Position numbers and translations under genes: made by a program. Source: a virus. Taken from it: a DNA stretch of 29,297 nucleotides. Under the pieces are notes generated by a model. That model made no database searches. It was given only the letters and a program-made list of their open reading frames with translations, and was not told the origin of the DNA. This document shows, in pieces, positions 17,861-25,722 of this stretch (position 1 is the stretch's first letter; each line of letters begins with the position of its first letter). The stretch spans positions 1 to 29,297 of the IMG/VR virus record IMGVR_UViG_3300009136_000027, one strand, 5' to 3'.

Positions 17861-18085
17861 ATGTTAGTTGATAACGACATATCTCGGATAGCAGAGGGCC
17901 AGACGGATGTTAGTTATGCGGCCAATGGTGTGTGGGTAGTTCGACAGCAGATGAAACACGCCATCAAGCAGGCTCTTTTATTGAATGACGGTTTTGGGAT
18001 AACATTACCGAATGGCAAAAAGATTGTTCCAAAGCAGGCAGTCGAGACCGATGCGGACGCCGAGGGCGTACTTACGCAGAGTTAG
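17861..18085 (+). CDS. Hypothetical protein
   Basis: A 74-residue product with a helical middle (VWVVRQQMKHAIKQALLL) and a beta turn, then GFGITLPNGKKIVPKQ. It starts after a weak site (GGATAGGCA). No family recognised. Confidence 0.6.
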   Translation: MLVDNDISRIAEGQTDVSYAANGVWVVRQQMKHAIKQALLLNDGFGITLPNGKKIVPKQAVETDADAEGVLTQS

Positions 18086-18092
18086 GTAATCT

Positions 18093-18344
18093 ATGATAGA
18101 AGCCTTGATAAAAGCTGAAAAGGAATGTACTGAGCGGGTTGACGTGAATCCTGGAAAGATTCTCCGTCCGATAGGCGCGGTTTTCAAAGACTGGTGCGAG
18201 TGTTTAAGCTCCACCGACCTGCCTCATTGGTCGTGGTGGCGGGTAAAAGGCTATATGCAGTCTTTTAGAGGCCGCAGGAGCAATGCGCTTCTGTACGAGA
18301 GAATGGAAGAAATCGAGGGGATTCTCGACCCCACAATGGGGTAA
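18093..18344 (+). CDS. Hypothetical protein
   Basis: An 83-residue product rich in Trp and basic residues (FKDWCECLSSTDLPHWSWWRVKGYMQSFRGRR), helical, with an acidic C-terminus. The aromatic/basic core suggests nucleic-acid or protein binding. It starts seven bases after the previous stop. No family recognised. Confidence 0.6.
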   Translation: MIEALIKAEKECTERVDVNPGKILRPIGAVFKDWCECLSSTDLPHWSWWRVKGYMQSFRGRRSNALLYERMEEIEGILDPTMG

Positions 18345-18347
18345 TTT

Positions 18348-18551
18348 ATGAAAGTTTTGTTCATTATTTGCGTTTTAGGTATAGTTGTTAGCATTCTTGC
18401 TTTAATTTATATGTTGTTTTTGATACCTGATTATGTAGGGCCTTTGGGTGTTTGCAAGGGTTTTCGCGGCCATATCATTGGTTGCTTGTTGTATATTTTT
18501 GCTACATTAGTTTTTGCTAAAATTTGCGGTATGATTTGTGAGGATAGTTAA
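18348..18551 (+). CDS. Small two-span membrane protein
   Basis: A 67-residue product with two hydrophobic segments (about 3-25, VLFIICVLGIVVSILALIYMLF; about 44-62, HIIGCLLYIFATLVFAKIC) and a short Gly-containing connection. The topology is holin-like, but it sits between the terminase genes, far from the lysis-like cluster, so the role is unclear. Separated from both neighbours by TAATTT-type leaders of three bases. Confidence 0.65.
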   Translation: MKVLFIICVLGIVVSILALIYMLFLIPDYVGPLGVCKGFRGHIIGCLLYIFATLVFAKICGMICEDS

Positions 18552-18554
18552 TTT

Positions 18555-18728
18555 ATGCAGATTTATAAGAGAAAGTATGGAGAAAAAGTGCGGATTACGC
18601 GAAAAATGCTATTGGCCGATGATTTTGACTATTATCAGTCGCGTTTTGCTTCACTTTTGAAAGCAACCAAAGAAGCGGCGCGAGTGTATTTAGACGCGGT
18701 TAAGGCCAAAAGAGAATTAGATAGGTAA
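18555..18728 (+). CDS. Small basic helical protein (57 aa)
   Basis: A 57-residue product (MQIYKRKYGEKVRITRKMLL...) ending in a basic Ala/Leu-rich helix (FASLLKATKEAARVYLDAVK). The start is three bases after the previous stop and shares the TAATTTATG junction with both neighbours. No domain recognised. Confidence 0.6.
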   Translation: MQIYKRKYGEKVRITRKMLLADDFDYYQSRFASLLKATKEAARVYLDAVKAKRELDR

Positions 18729-18731
18729 TTT

Positions 18732-18797
18732 ATGCCGACTAAGACCATAAACATCGAATTGCGGCAAAAATGGAAGGATACCATTCTTGCCAGATAA
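18732..18797 (+). CDS. Short leader peptide overlapping the terminase start
   Basis: A 21-residue frame (MPTKTINIELRQKWKDTILAR) with the same TAATTTATG junction. It ends 11 bases inside the large terminase gene. It contains the ribosome site used by the TTG start of that gene, so translation may couple the two. It could be a genuine small gene or only a coupling frame. Confidence 0.4.
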   Translation: MPTKTINIELRQKWKDTILAR

Positions 18798-20328
18798 AAT
18801 TATAAATCTTGAATATGAACCTTTTCAAGGCGAATTTTTCAATGCTATGAACCGATTTCCTGGCTTCATAGCTGGTTGGGGTAGTGGTAAGACAATGTGG
18901 GCTTTAATGAAGGGGATTTTGTTATCTAAAAGATACGACGATAACTTAGGCGTTATTGTTAGGAGCAAATTTACCGACCTTCGTGATTCGACAATGAAGG
19001 ATTTCACCCGCTATACGGGCATTCATGTTCCACAGGGTACTAAAGAGGCTAAAATTGTAACACCAACGAAGGGTATTTCTACTATATATTTCCGCCACGC
19101 CAAGGAGTTGAGCGGCCTCCAGAACGTCAATTTAGGTTGGTTTTACATTGAGCAGGCTGAGGAATTTCCTACATCTACTCAATTTGACCTTTTAAGGGGT
19201 CGTTTGAGGCGCGTTTTGACACCAAAACCGGAAATTCAAGAGCAATTAACCAAAATAATTTCCGAATTTACCGGTCGTCCGGCACTGAACAAAGTAGTTC
19301 TTGATTGGCAGTCTTTGTCGAAAAAAGTTAAGGATAAAAATGGAAACTTCTTTTTCAATCCGATATTGAAGGACAATCCAAATATAAAAGAAGAAGATAG
19401 GTACATGAAGGAGCGAGATATTGCGGAATTTGCTCTTGTAAACCAGTTAGGTATGAGTTTACGGCAAGGGATGGTAATAGCCAATGCTAATGGTCACAAC
19501 TGGTGTTGGAAGATGTTTATCAAGAGCCCGCAAAAGGAATATTCCTGTGTCCAAGCTACGGGCTTTGACAATGCCTGCAATTTGCCCGCTGATACCCTCG
19601 CAGATTGGCAGACGATGGAATTTAATTCGCCCAGTAGGTTCAAGCAATATGTAATGAACAACCACGACGAGGTGGATTTGGATGCCTGCTACTGGTCTCC
19701 GAGGCTCTCTGAAATCCGAAGGGACGGGCACATGGGCGTTGTTCCTTATAATCCGGAGGTCAGGGTTCACTTGGCCGCCGACGTGGGCCTGGACTGCACG
19801 GCGTTATGGTTCTTTCAATTGATAGGCCGGAAAAGGCTTTACATAGACTATTACGAGAACACCGGCAAGTTCGCCGACCATTATGCCCGTATCCTGGACG
19901 AAAAGAAGAAGGAGTTCGGATACAATTACGGCAGGTTTGTAATGCCCCGTGACGCCAAGAAAAGGAGTGCGGCGTCAAAGGAGAGTTTCAGTAAAATCTT
20001 CAAGGATTTACACTATGACGTTTTCGTTTTGAACACGGTGCAGAATCTTGACGTTGCCATAAACAATGCCAACAACCATTTTACCTTGTGCTGGTTCGAT
20101 GAAAACAAATGCGAATTGGGGCTGGAAGCCCTTTTGCACTACCGCAGGGGCTACGACGAGGAGAACAAAATCTACACTGAAAAGCCATTGCACGATTGGG
20201 CCTCCCACCCCGCATCTTCAATGATATATTCTGATATAGGCATTACCAAGGGTGTTTGCGGGATGCACCAGACCGTTTCCGACGAGGACATCAAGAGATG
20301 GCAGAAAAGATGGAGCAGAGCAGGATAA
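18787..20328 (+). CDS. terL: Terminase large subunit
   Basis: A 513-residue product. The ATPase has Walker A GWGSGKT (30-36) and Walker B WFYIEQAEE (118-126) with the catalytic Glu pair. The C-terminal RNase H-like nuclease carries the aspartates D332 (AADVG), D354 (YIDYY) and D470 (HDWASHP). The protein powers DNA packaging and cuts concatemers. The start is a TTG with GGAAGGA eight bases upstream; no ATG fits better. The next gene begins one base after the stop. No catalytic residue is missing. Confidence 0.93.
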   Translation: MPDKIINLEYEPFQGEFFNAMNRFPGFIAGWGSGKTMWALMKGILLSKRYDDNLGVIVRSKFTDLRDSTMKDFTRYTGIHVPQGTKEAKIVTPTKGISTIYFRHAKELSGLQNVNLGWFYIEQAEEFPTSTQFDLLRGRLRRVLTPKPEIQEQLTKIISEFTGRPALNKVVLDWQSLSKKVKDKNGNFFFNPILKDNPNIKEEDRYMKERDIAEFALVNQLGMSLRQGMVIANANGHNWCWKMFIKSPQKEYSCVQATGFDNACNLPADTLADWQTMEFNSPSRFKQYVMNNHDEVDLDACYWSPRLSEIRRDGHMGVVPYNPEVRVHLAADVGLDCTALWFFQLIGRKRLYIDYYENTGKFADHYARILDEKKKEFGYNYGRFVMPRDAKKRSAASKESFSKIFKDLHYDVFVLNTVQNLDVAINNANNHFTLCWFDENKCELGLEALLHYRRGYDEENKIYTEKPLHDWASHPASSMIYSDIGITKGVCGMHQTVSDEDIKRWQKRWSRAG

Positions 20329-20640
20329 ATGGCTAATAACAGGCTTTATATCGTAGATACCGAGACAGGTGATAAATGTTTTTTATCCAAAGGATTAGCT
20401 TTTGGTTGGGATGGGCTGGATAAGGACTTTCAGAAACGATTGGACAAATGGCTTTATAATAAAGACATAGCGGCTTCTGCCGGATACGCTCCGACTAAGT
20501 TGGTTTTGAAAACCGAGAATGAAATGCCTGCCGGTGCTAATAACAACGAAGAAGAATTGCAAAGGCAGGCCAATTTGCGCGCCGAAACCCTTGTGCAAGA
20601 TATTGAAAGAAATGGTTATAGGCCAGGTTGTTGTATATGA
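20329..20640 (+). CDS. Hypothetical protein between terminase and portal
   Basis: A 103-residue product: an N-terminal beta part (NRLYIVDTETGDKCFL), a Trp/Lys-rich helix, then a Gln/Glu-rich helical C-terminus ending GYRPGCCI. The start directly abuts the terminase stop and its own stop overlaps the next start (ATGA). The position suggests a head-assembly factor, but no family is recognised. Confidence 0.65.
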   Translation: MANNRLYIVDTETGDKCFLSKGLAFGWDGLDKDFQKRLDKWLYNKDIAASAGYAPTKLVLKTENEMPAGANNNEEELQRQANLRAETLVQDIERNGYRPGCCI

Positions 20641-20840
20641 GCAATGACCGAGATGCTCTAAAACCAGGTGATTTGCAATATTGCGATTCAGATGGTAATT
20701 GCATAATAAATTTAGGCTTTATACCCGATAGAATGGTCATAGGCGAAGATGGTAATTATGTTGCAGAAGACCACGAAGGTAATAGACACGAAGGAATAGT
20801 TCCTTATGCCCAACGATGCGAGCACAAAATCCGAATATAA
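20637..20840 (+). CDS. Small hypothetical protein before portal
   Basis: A 67-residue product, with beta character (YCDSDGNCIINLGFIPDRMVIGEDGNYVAEDHEGN). The ATG overlaps the previous stop; the frame is also open to 20628. It overlaps the portal gene by 35 bases, so its C-terminal codons are shared with the portal N-terminus. No family named. Confidence 0.65.
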   Translation: MSNDRDALKPGDLQYCDSDGNCIINLGFIPDRMVIGEDGNYVAEDHEGNRHEGIVPYAQRCEHKIRI

Positions 20841-22776
20841 CGACATTCACGATATTTGCAGTGACGGCTGGCGAGGGTTCCTGCAACAGGCGAACATAGA
20901 CCTGGACTACTATTTCCGCGCCCAGCATTCGGAAGAGGAGGCCTCGCGGGCAAGAGACCAGGACAGGGAGCTTTACACCATCGACAAGATAGGCCGGCAG
21001 GTAAACCTTTTGCACGGCTACGAGATACGCAACAGACACATACTGAAAATCGGCCCGCACGGAAGCCCCGATTTGCAGGAGGACATTGCCTGCGGCCAGC
21101 ACACGAAGACCTTAATGAGCCTGATGGCCCGCCACGGCGGATACGATGTGTTGTCCGAGGGGTTCAAGTGGGGCACGTTGATACAGGGCTCCAACCTGAT
21201 AGAGATATGGCGGGACAGGAACGGCGATTTGCAGTTTTCGCGTTTGGGCTACAACCAGTTCCTGCTTAATCCCGCTTTGACGAGAACGGACTTGTCCGAT
21301 TGCGACGATATTCAAATCGGCAGGTGGCTCGGCAAAAACAAGGTCAAAAGATTGCTGCCGACCGCCGATTTGAACGGGATACAACCGGCCCTGCACGCTT
21401 CGCGCTGGCAATATTTGGGCAACCCGGCCCTAGGCAACAAGGCCGAACTCAGACTTTACGAGGAATGGTGGCACAGGGACACCGATTTCGAGGACACGGT
21501 AATCTCCCGCGTCACCGGCCAGGAAATGCCCTTGGCCGAGTTTGCGCGCCAGTTTTACAACGGCGACGAAAGGCTCGCCAAATACCAGATAGAAAACTTG
21601 AGATTGCCTAATGGCATGCCGAATCTTTCCCGTTTCAATAAGCCCGTGGACGTTATCAATCTAAAGGTCTTTGTCGATGAGGAATTACAGCACGACGGCG
21701 AAAATCCTTTGGGCATGCGGGATTACAACCATGTCTGGATTCACGGCGACTTCTGCGCCGAATGTCCGAGGTCTGAGTTGAAATTGCAGGGTTTTACCCG
21801 CAAGTTGAGAGACCCGCAAAGGGCGTTGAACCGCCGAACCAACCAGATATACGATATTATAGAGGTGGCCATACAGGGTTTGAGATTAGCAAGGGCCAAA
21901 TATATACAAAACCCCGAAGACGCCTGGAAGGCCGGACAAGGCATTACTTTGGTTGCCAATGAGGAATATCCTGACGATATGCCATTAGCTGAACTGTTTG
22001 CACAGATTCCGGCCTCAGAAGTTCCGGCCACTCTGTTTCAGGCCTTGGAGATGACCGATAAGGCCGAGACCGATACCGGGGGTCTCAACCAGGAGATATT
22101 CGGCAGCGACGATGCCAATAAGGAAGTTCCGGCCCTTTTGGGCAGGTTCCGCACGGGCCAGGCCCTTACCGGCCAGCAGGGAATGTTCACGGGCTTCAGG
22201 AACGCCAAGCGGCAGTTGGGCGTTAAGTCGGTAAGATTGACCCAGTTGAATTACGGGCCTAACAAGATTCGAAGGATTATAAATGAAAGTCCCGCGCAAG
22301 GTTTTTACCAAAAAGACCTGGCAAAATACGACTGTACGCCGGTCGAGGGGTTGCTTACGGAGAACCAACAGGAATTGTTCCATTTGTACTTACAGACTTT
22401 AAGAGGCCAATCGCCTGAAAATGCGGCCTTGATACCGCTGTCGGAACAGGCCAAGTATTCACCTACTCCATTTAAGCCGGAATTACTCGAAATAATCAAA
22501 AGAGGCGAGCAGAAGCAGGAACAGATGGCACAGATGCAGGCGGAGCAGGCCAAGCGTGATGCAGACCTTCAGAACGCCATCACGGCCACGCAGGTAGCGA
22601 GGACGATGGAAGATACCGCCAACGCAGCCGAGAGCCGGTCGGAGATACCCTTGAACCAGGCCGAGACCCTGGCCAAGATACAGAAGATGCAGGCCGAGCC
22701 GATAGTGAGCTTGATTAAGGAGCAGGTCAGGTTGCAGATTGCGCAGGAAAAGGCAAAGCAAGGAGTTAGTAAATAA
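20806..22776 (+). CDS. P22-type portal protein
   Basis: A 656-residue product, the usual size for P22-like portals. GRQVNLLHGYEIRNRHIL (about 63-80) is the conserved N-terminal region of this family. The middle has long beta/alpha segments with repeated NPALTRTDLSD-type loops. The C-terminus is a long, Gln/Glu-rich helix with heptads (EQMAQMQAEQAKRDADLQNA), the barrel-type extension seen in this family. Portals form the 12-subunit ring for DNA entry and tail attachment. It overlaps the neighbours on both sides. The catalytic machinery (terminase) lies just upstream. Confidence 0.87.
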   Translation: MPNDASTKSEYNDIHDICSDGWRGFLQQANIDLDYYFRAQHSEEEASRARDQDRELYTIDKIGRQVNLLHGYEIRNRHILKIGPHGSPDLQEDIACGQHTKTLMSLMARHGGYDVLSEGFKWGTLIQGSNLIEIWRDRNGDLQFSRLGYNQFLLNPALTRTDLSDCDDIQIGRWLGKNKVKRLLPTADLNGIQPALHASRWQYLGNPALGNKAELRLYEEWWHRDTDFEDTVISRVTGQEMPLAEFARQFYNGDERLAKYQIENLRLPNGMPNLSRFNKPVDVINLKVFVDEELQHDGENPLGMRDYNHVWIHGDFCAECPRSELKLQGFTRKLRDPQRALNRRTNQIYDIIEVAIQGLRLARAKYIQNPEDAWKAGQGITLVANEEYPDDMPLAELFAQIPASEVPATLFQALEMTDKAETDTGGLNQEIFGSDDANKEVPALLGRFRTGQALTGQQGMFTGFRNAKRQLGVKSVRLTQLNYGPNKIRRIINESPAQGFYQKDLAKYDCTPVEGLLTENQQELFHLYLQTLRGQSPENAALIPLSEQAKYSPTPFKPELLEIIKRGEQKQEQMAQMQAEQAKRDADLQNAITATQVARTMEDTANAAESRSEIPLNQAETLAKIQKMQAEPIVSLIKEQVRLQIAQEKAKQGVSK

Positions 22777-22988
22777 TGGGCGTATTTGACACTTATGGCC
22801 CCGATAGGGTGCAGAATAAGAGCGGCTATTGTTCTATGGGCCATTACGATATTGGCGATGATGTCCCAATGAAAGAAGGGGTATTTGCGAGTTCCGATGG
22901 CTTGATTATTGTTAAAGGCCATATACTTGTAGCAACTATTAAAATTGCTGGACTAAATGATGCAAGGGCTAAATCGTGCCAGAGATAA
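22776..22988 (+). CDS. Small hypothetical protein
   Basis: A 70-residue product starting in the portal stop (TAATG). The beta-rich sequence (GVFASSDGLIIVKGHILVATIKIAGL) suggests a compact fold. It shares 13 bases with the next gene. No family recognised. Confidence 0.55.
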   Translation: MGVFDTYGPDRVQNKSGYCSMGHYDIGDDVPMKEGVFASSDGLIIVKGHILVATIKIAGLNDARAKSCQR

Positions 22989-23194
22989 TCGTGCCAAAAA
23001 CAAAAGAGTTGAACGAAAGCGTAATGGACAGAAGGTTGGCGCATCTCAACGAGGCCATTAAGCAGGAGGTGCTTGCCATCTTGAACGATGCCTCTGTTAG
23101 AATCTCTGAAAAATTGGGATATGCAGTAAAAGTACAAAATTTGGAGTTCCGCATAGACAGTATGGGAGCAATTCACGTTAGGAAAAGGAAATAA
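22976..23194 (+). CDS. Small hypothetical protein (GTG start)
   Basis: A 72-residue product from a GTG that overlaps the upstream gene; an ATG at 23024 is the alternative. It holds an N-terminal helix (NESVMDRRLAHLNEAIKQEVLAIL) and a beta hairpin (VKVQNLEFRIDSMGAIHVRKRK). A small head-assembly factor is possible by position. No family named. Confidence 0.6.
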   Translation: MPEIIVPKTKELNESVMDRRLAHLNEAIKQEVLAILNDASVRISEKLGYAVKVQNLEFRIDSMGAIHVRKRK

Positions 23195-23198
23195 GATT

Positions 23199-23288
23199 AT
23201 GATAATTGTAAAAATTTGGCGATTTATTGAAAAATATCTTTTCTGCCTTAATCCTTTTAGTTGGCCTTTCAAAGAGGATTATCTTTGA
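23199..23288 (+). CDS. Small aromatic peptide (29 aa)
   Basis: A 29-residue frame (MIIVKIWRFIEKYLFCLNPF...) with AAGGAAATAAG upstream. It is basic at first, with many Phe/Trp/Leu, likely membrane-associated. It overlaps the TTG start of the next gene. Confidence 0.4.
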   Translation: MIIVKIWRFIEKYLFCLNPFSWPFKEDYL

Positions 23289-23515
23289 GTAAATATCCAA
23301 AACAGCCTAATATTGTGTCCGAAGTTGGGTTGGTAAATCTTGCCTGTTGCGATTGTGGCTTGGTGCATTGTATGGGATTTACTGTTGCCAAAAACGGCGT
23401 TTTGGAGATTGGTTATGTAAGAAACAATCGGGCCACTGCGCAATTAAGACGTGGAAACTTTCCAGACTTGAAAAGTCCACTGAAAAAAGATAAATGGAAA
23501 ATGGTAAGGAAGTAA
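23285..23515 (+). CDS. Small protein with CCDCGLVH motif
   Basis: A 76-residue product from a TTG start with AGAGGA eight bases upstream; the frame is open to 23261 but without a good site. Residues about 21-30 (CCDCGLVH) match a motif common in small phage proteins (CDCGLVHR), followed by a beta-rich, basic C-terminus (RATAQLRRG). A metal site is likely; the function is unknown to me. Confidence 0.65.
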   Translation: MSKYPKQPNIVSEVGLVNLACCDCGLVHCMGFTVAKNGVLEIGYVRNNRATAQLRRGNFPDLKSPLKKDKWKMVRK

Positions 23516-23518
23516 ATT

Positions 23519-23575
23519 ATGCCGTGTCCACCAAAGCAAAAGCCCAGACGTAAAAAGGGCGGAAAGAAAAAATAA
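23519..23575 (+). CDS. Tiny basic peptide (18 aa)
   Basis: An 18-residue frame (MPCPPKQKPRRKKGGKKK) ending in TAATG with the next gene. It is entirely basic/proline and coupled to another Lys-rich gene. It may be real or only a coupling frame. Confidence 0.35.
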   Translation: MPCPPKQKPRRKKGGKKK

Positions 23576-23763
23576 TGGCTAAAAAAAGAAGTCTACCTGA
23601 CAAGCCGGGCGGGAAAGTCCGTGGTCGGGGAACGGTCAAAAGGATAAGGACTGTTATTCCCAAAAAGGGCAAGTATATTCACGTGAGGGTAATGTCGAAA
23701 AAAGGGCCGAGGGGCGGAACAACCCTCGCCGGAGCCGTGCAGACAAAAAAGAAGAAGAAATGA
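23575..23763 (+). CDS. Small highly basic protein
   Basis: A 62-residue product, Lys/Arg/Gly-rich throughout (KPGGKVRGRGTVKRIRTVIPKKGKY, SKKGPRGGTTLAGAVQTKKKKK). Small basic proteins with this GPRGG-T-LAG tail occur in phage head modules. DNA binding inside the capsid or on scaffold is plausible from charge and place. Starts in the previous stop and overlaps the next gene. Confidence 0.65.
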   Translation: MAKKRSLPDKPGGKVRGRGTVKRIRTVIPKKGKYIHVRVMSKKGPRGGTTLAGAVQTKKKKK

Positions 23764-23927
23764 CCGTAGAACAGGAAAAAGAAGTTATTAAGATAGGGCA
23801 GAAATTGCAGGAGATATTTCCTAAAATGTATGGCTCTATCCGTTTCAACTTGAAACCTGGCCGAGAGGTTGTTAATATTAACAGGGAAATAATAATTTTC
23901 GAGGAAAGTAAACGATTTGAACCCTAA
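23760..23927 (+). CDS. Small hypothetical protein (55 aa)
   Basis: A 55-residue product (MTVEQEKEVIKIGQKLQEIF...) with an N-terminal helix and a beta hairpin (YGSIRFNLKPGREVVNI). It starts inside the previous stop (AAATGA). The stop lies in GAACCCTAACAAATA, a 15-base leader repeated at 24127. No family recognised. Confidence 0.55.
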   Translation: MTVEQEKEVIKIGQKLQEIFPKMYGSIRFNLKPGREVVNINREIIIFEESKRFEP

Positions 23928-23943
23928 CAAATAAGGAATGATT

Positions 23944-24135
23944 ATGAAAAATGAAATAGATGTTGCATTAGATGCTATGCGAGAAGCAGGCCGAATCTTG
24001 TCTTCGACAAACGTAGACAATACTATCGAAACAGCACAAGAAATTTTAATTGGCGGCATCAAAGAAATTAAGCATAGGCAATTAACAAGAGAAATTGTAA
24101 AAGAGGAGATTGCAAAACAGTTTGGCGAACCCTAA
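23944..24135 (+). CDS. Small helical protein
   Basis: A 63-residue, fully helical product (NEIDVALDAMREAGRIL, EIKHRQLTREIVKEEIAKQF). I choose the ATG at 23944, in the GATTATGAA context used by its neighbours; a second ATG lies at 23938. The leader ends with the shared CCTAACAAATA element. No family recognised. Confidence 0.6.
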   Translation: MKNEIDVALDAMREAGRILSSTNVDNTIETAQEILIGGIKEIKHRQLTREIVKEEIAKQFGEP

Positions 24136-24157
24136 CAAATAGAGAAAGGAACAGATT

Positions 24158-24325
24158 ATGAAGGTCGACAATTATGCAGACAAGTTAGAAGAATTGTATA
24201 AATTAGCGATAGAGCAACAAGATGTGGGTATGGCCTTGCAAATACTTAACAGGATATATCAAGTGACAGCCCAAGCAATGAGTCCAGAAGAAATCCAACA
24301 AATGGCAAAAAAGGAGCGATTATGA
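24158..24325 (+). CDS. Small helical protein (55 aa)
   Basis: A 55-residue, fully helical product (MKVDNYADKLEELYKLAIEQ...), with GAAAGGAACAG upstream and the GATTATGAA start context. It overlaps the next gene's start (ATTATGA). No family recognised. Confidence 0.6.
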   Translation: MKVDNYADKLEELYKLAIEQQDVGMALQILNRIYQVTAQAMSPEEIQQMAKKERL

Positions 24326-24762
24326 AAAAGACTGTAAAAACTATGTTGTTTTGGATAGTGTTTATAATTATATTGATGGCGAGCTTTGGGATATGTGCTG
24401 GTTGTCAAGAAGCTGAAAACTCATCCAAAAATCCGAACATCAAGCCATCGAACATCAAGCCGTTAAGTCAGCATCTTGTCCAAGTCCCGCAGAATTGGAA
24501 GGACGCTTACGGCGATGCGTTGGAATCACAGGTGGCTTACAATCTGGTTGTTCTGCGAAATAACCAATTGGTGATAGCCGATGTTATGAATCGTATACAT
24601 CCGAAGACTGACCCGAATGAGACAGAATGGATTGGTTGTCCGAGCATAGCAAATCCAGATGATTATTTTTTGAATCAAGGTTATCGTGTAGATGTTCAGA
24701 TTGGTCTCCGACAAGATGGTATAGTGATATGGAGAGAAAGTGACCCGAATTTGGACAGATAA
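24322..24762 (+). CDS. Exported or lipoprotein-like protein in head region
   Basis: A 146-residue product. Residues 8-26 are hydrophobic (MLFWIVFIIILMASFGICAGC). The site ICAGC resembles a lipobox but with Cys in place of Leu, so lipidation is uncertain. The mature part is compact alpha/beta with a DPNETEW motif and ends DPNLDR. An exported protein next to the scaffold and capsid genes is unusual. It may act at the host surface. The stop is followed by a terminator. Confidence 0.65.
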   Translation: MKKTVKTMLFWIVFIIILMASFGICAGCQEAENSSKNPNIKPSNIKPLSQHLVQVPQNWKDAYGDALESQVAYNLVVLRNNQLVIADVMNRIHPKTDPNETEWIGCPSIANPDDYFLNQGYRVDVQIGLRQDGIVIWRESDPNLDR

Positions 24763-24808
24763 AACTTAACTAAAAACTGAATAAGTATTTAGGGTAAACC
24801 GACCAACG

Positions 24809-24848
24809 GCCCCATTACGCAGTTAATTCTGTGGATGGGGCTTTTTTT
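24809..24848 (+). terminator. Intrinsic terminator before the scaffold gene
   Basis: GCCCCAT (24809-24815) pairs with ATGGGGC (24835-24841) over a 19-nt loop, followed by seven T residues. It separates the genes up to 24762 from scaffold and capsid genes. No promoter is evident between it and 24895, so the capsid genes probably need partial read-through. Confidence 0.8.
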
Positions 24849-24894
24849 ATTGGTGTAACGGGATTCACCATCCCACAGATTAAGGAGCCTAAAG

Positions 24895-25710
24895 ATGGCT
24901 GAAGATAATGCAGGCGTGACAGAAGACTCTATCGCCGAGGGTCAAGCCGTAGAAGGCCAACTCGACACTGGCCAAGCCGTAGATGCCCAGCCCGACACTG
25001 GTGCAAAACAGGATGAGAACAAGATACCTCTTTCTCGTTTGAACGAGGAAATAGGAAAGAAGAAAGTTGCTGAGACTGCGCAAAAAGCTGCCGAGCAAGA
25101 CGCTCAATTATTGCGCGACCAGATGGCAATAATACAGGCCAATCAATCTCAGGCTCAGGTTCAGACACAGGTTCAACAGCCCAAATCAACCTACGAGCAG
25201 GCGATGTTGGATTGCGGCGTTGCCGAATCTGAATATCTGACTGAGCAAGAGAGAACTAAGGTATTTGCACGCAAGGAACAGCTTGACATGGCCAGGAATG
25301 TTCAACAAACCAGTCAACTCGCCAACCAGCAGTTTATCGGCTCTCATTCTGATTACAGTGAAGTGGTGGGTGTAACAAATTTATATACGGGAATAGTTAC
25401 GCCTTCCACCGAGATAACGGAAATTCTACAGAGAAAACCACATTTGAAGGCCGCCGCTTATGCCAGTGCGCAAGGCGCGTACGAAATCGTTATGGACGAG
25501 CGGAAACTCAAGGAATTGACCGAGGAAAGCAGTGCTTCGACAGAGTTCGAGGCCCAGCAAAAGGTGGATGCCAAAACAGGTGTGATGTCATCCGCCGCCG
25601 TTGGCGGGAGCGGTGCGGTCGATTCCGGCCAGTTGAAACGCGCGACTACTTACGAGCAACAGTTGGAAAACGACCAAAGGGTGGCGGCTGGACAATTTGA
25701 CAAAAAGTGA
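24895..25710 (+). CDS. Capsid scaffolding protein (candidate)
   Basis: A 271-residue product. Residues 1-40 are acidic and repetitive (GQAVEGQLDTGQAVDAQPDTG). Residues 50-100 are Gln/Ala-rich helix (KKVAETAQKAAEQDAQLLRD). The rest is helical, with a charged C-terminus. An acidic N-terminus, long helices and a place directly before the major capsid gene are the usual marks of a scaffolding protein, which guides procapsid assembly and is then lost. No protease domain is present. The family cannot be named. Confidence 0.75.
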   Translation: MAEDNAGVTEDSIAEGQAVEGQLDTGQAVDAQPDTGAKQDENKIPLSRLNEEIGKKKVAETAQKAAEQDAQLLRDQMAIIQANQSQAQVQTQVQQPKSTYEQAMLDCGVAESEYLTEQERTKVFARKEQLDMARNVQQTSQLANQQFIGSHSDYSEVVGVTNLYTGIVTPSTEITEILQRKPHLKAAAYASAQGAYEIVMDERKLKELTEESSASTEFEAQQKVDAKTGVMSSAAVGGSGAVDSGQLKRATTYEQQLENDQRVAAGQFDKK

Positions 25711-25722
25711 AAGGACTAAATC

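Noticed and set aside
24763-24848. The terminator at 24809 as a fifth interlocked-helix element
   Set aside because: Only a 6-bp AT-rich helix (TTAACT/AGTTAA) could act as A, which is expected by chance, and there is no promoter before it.
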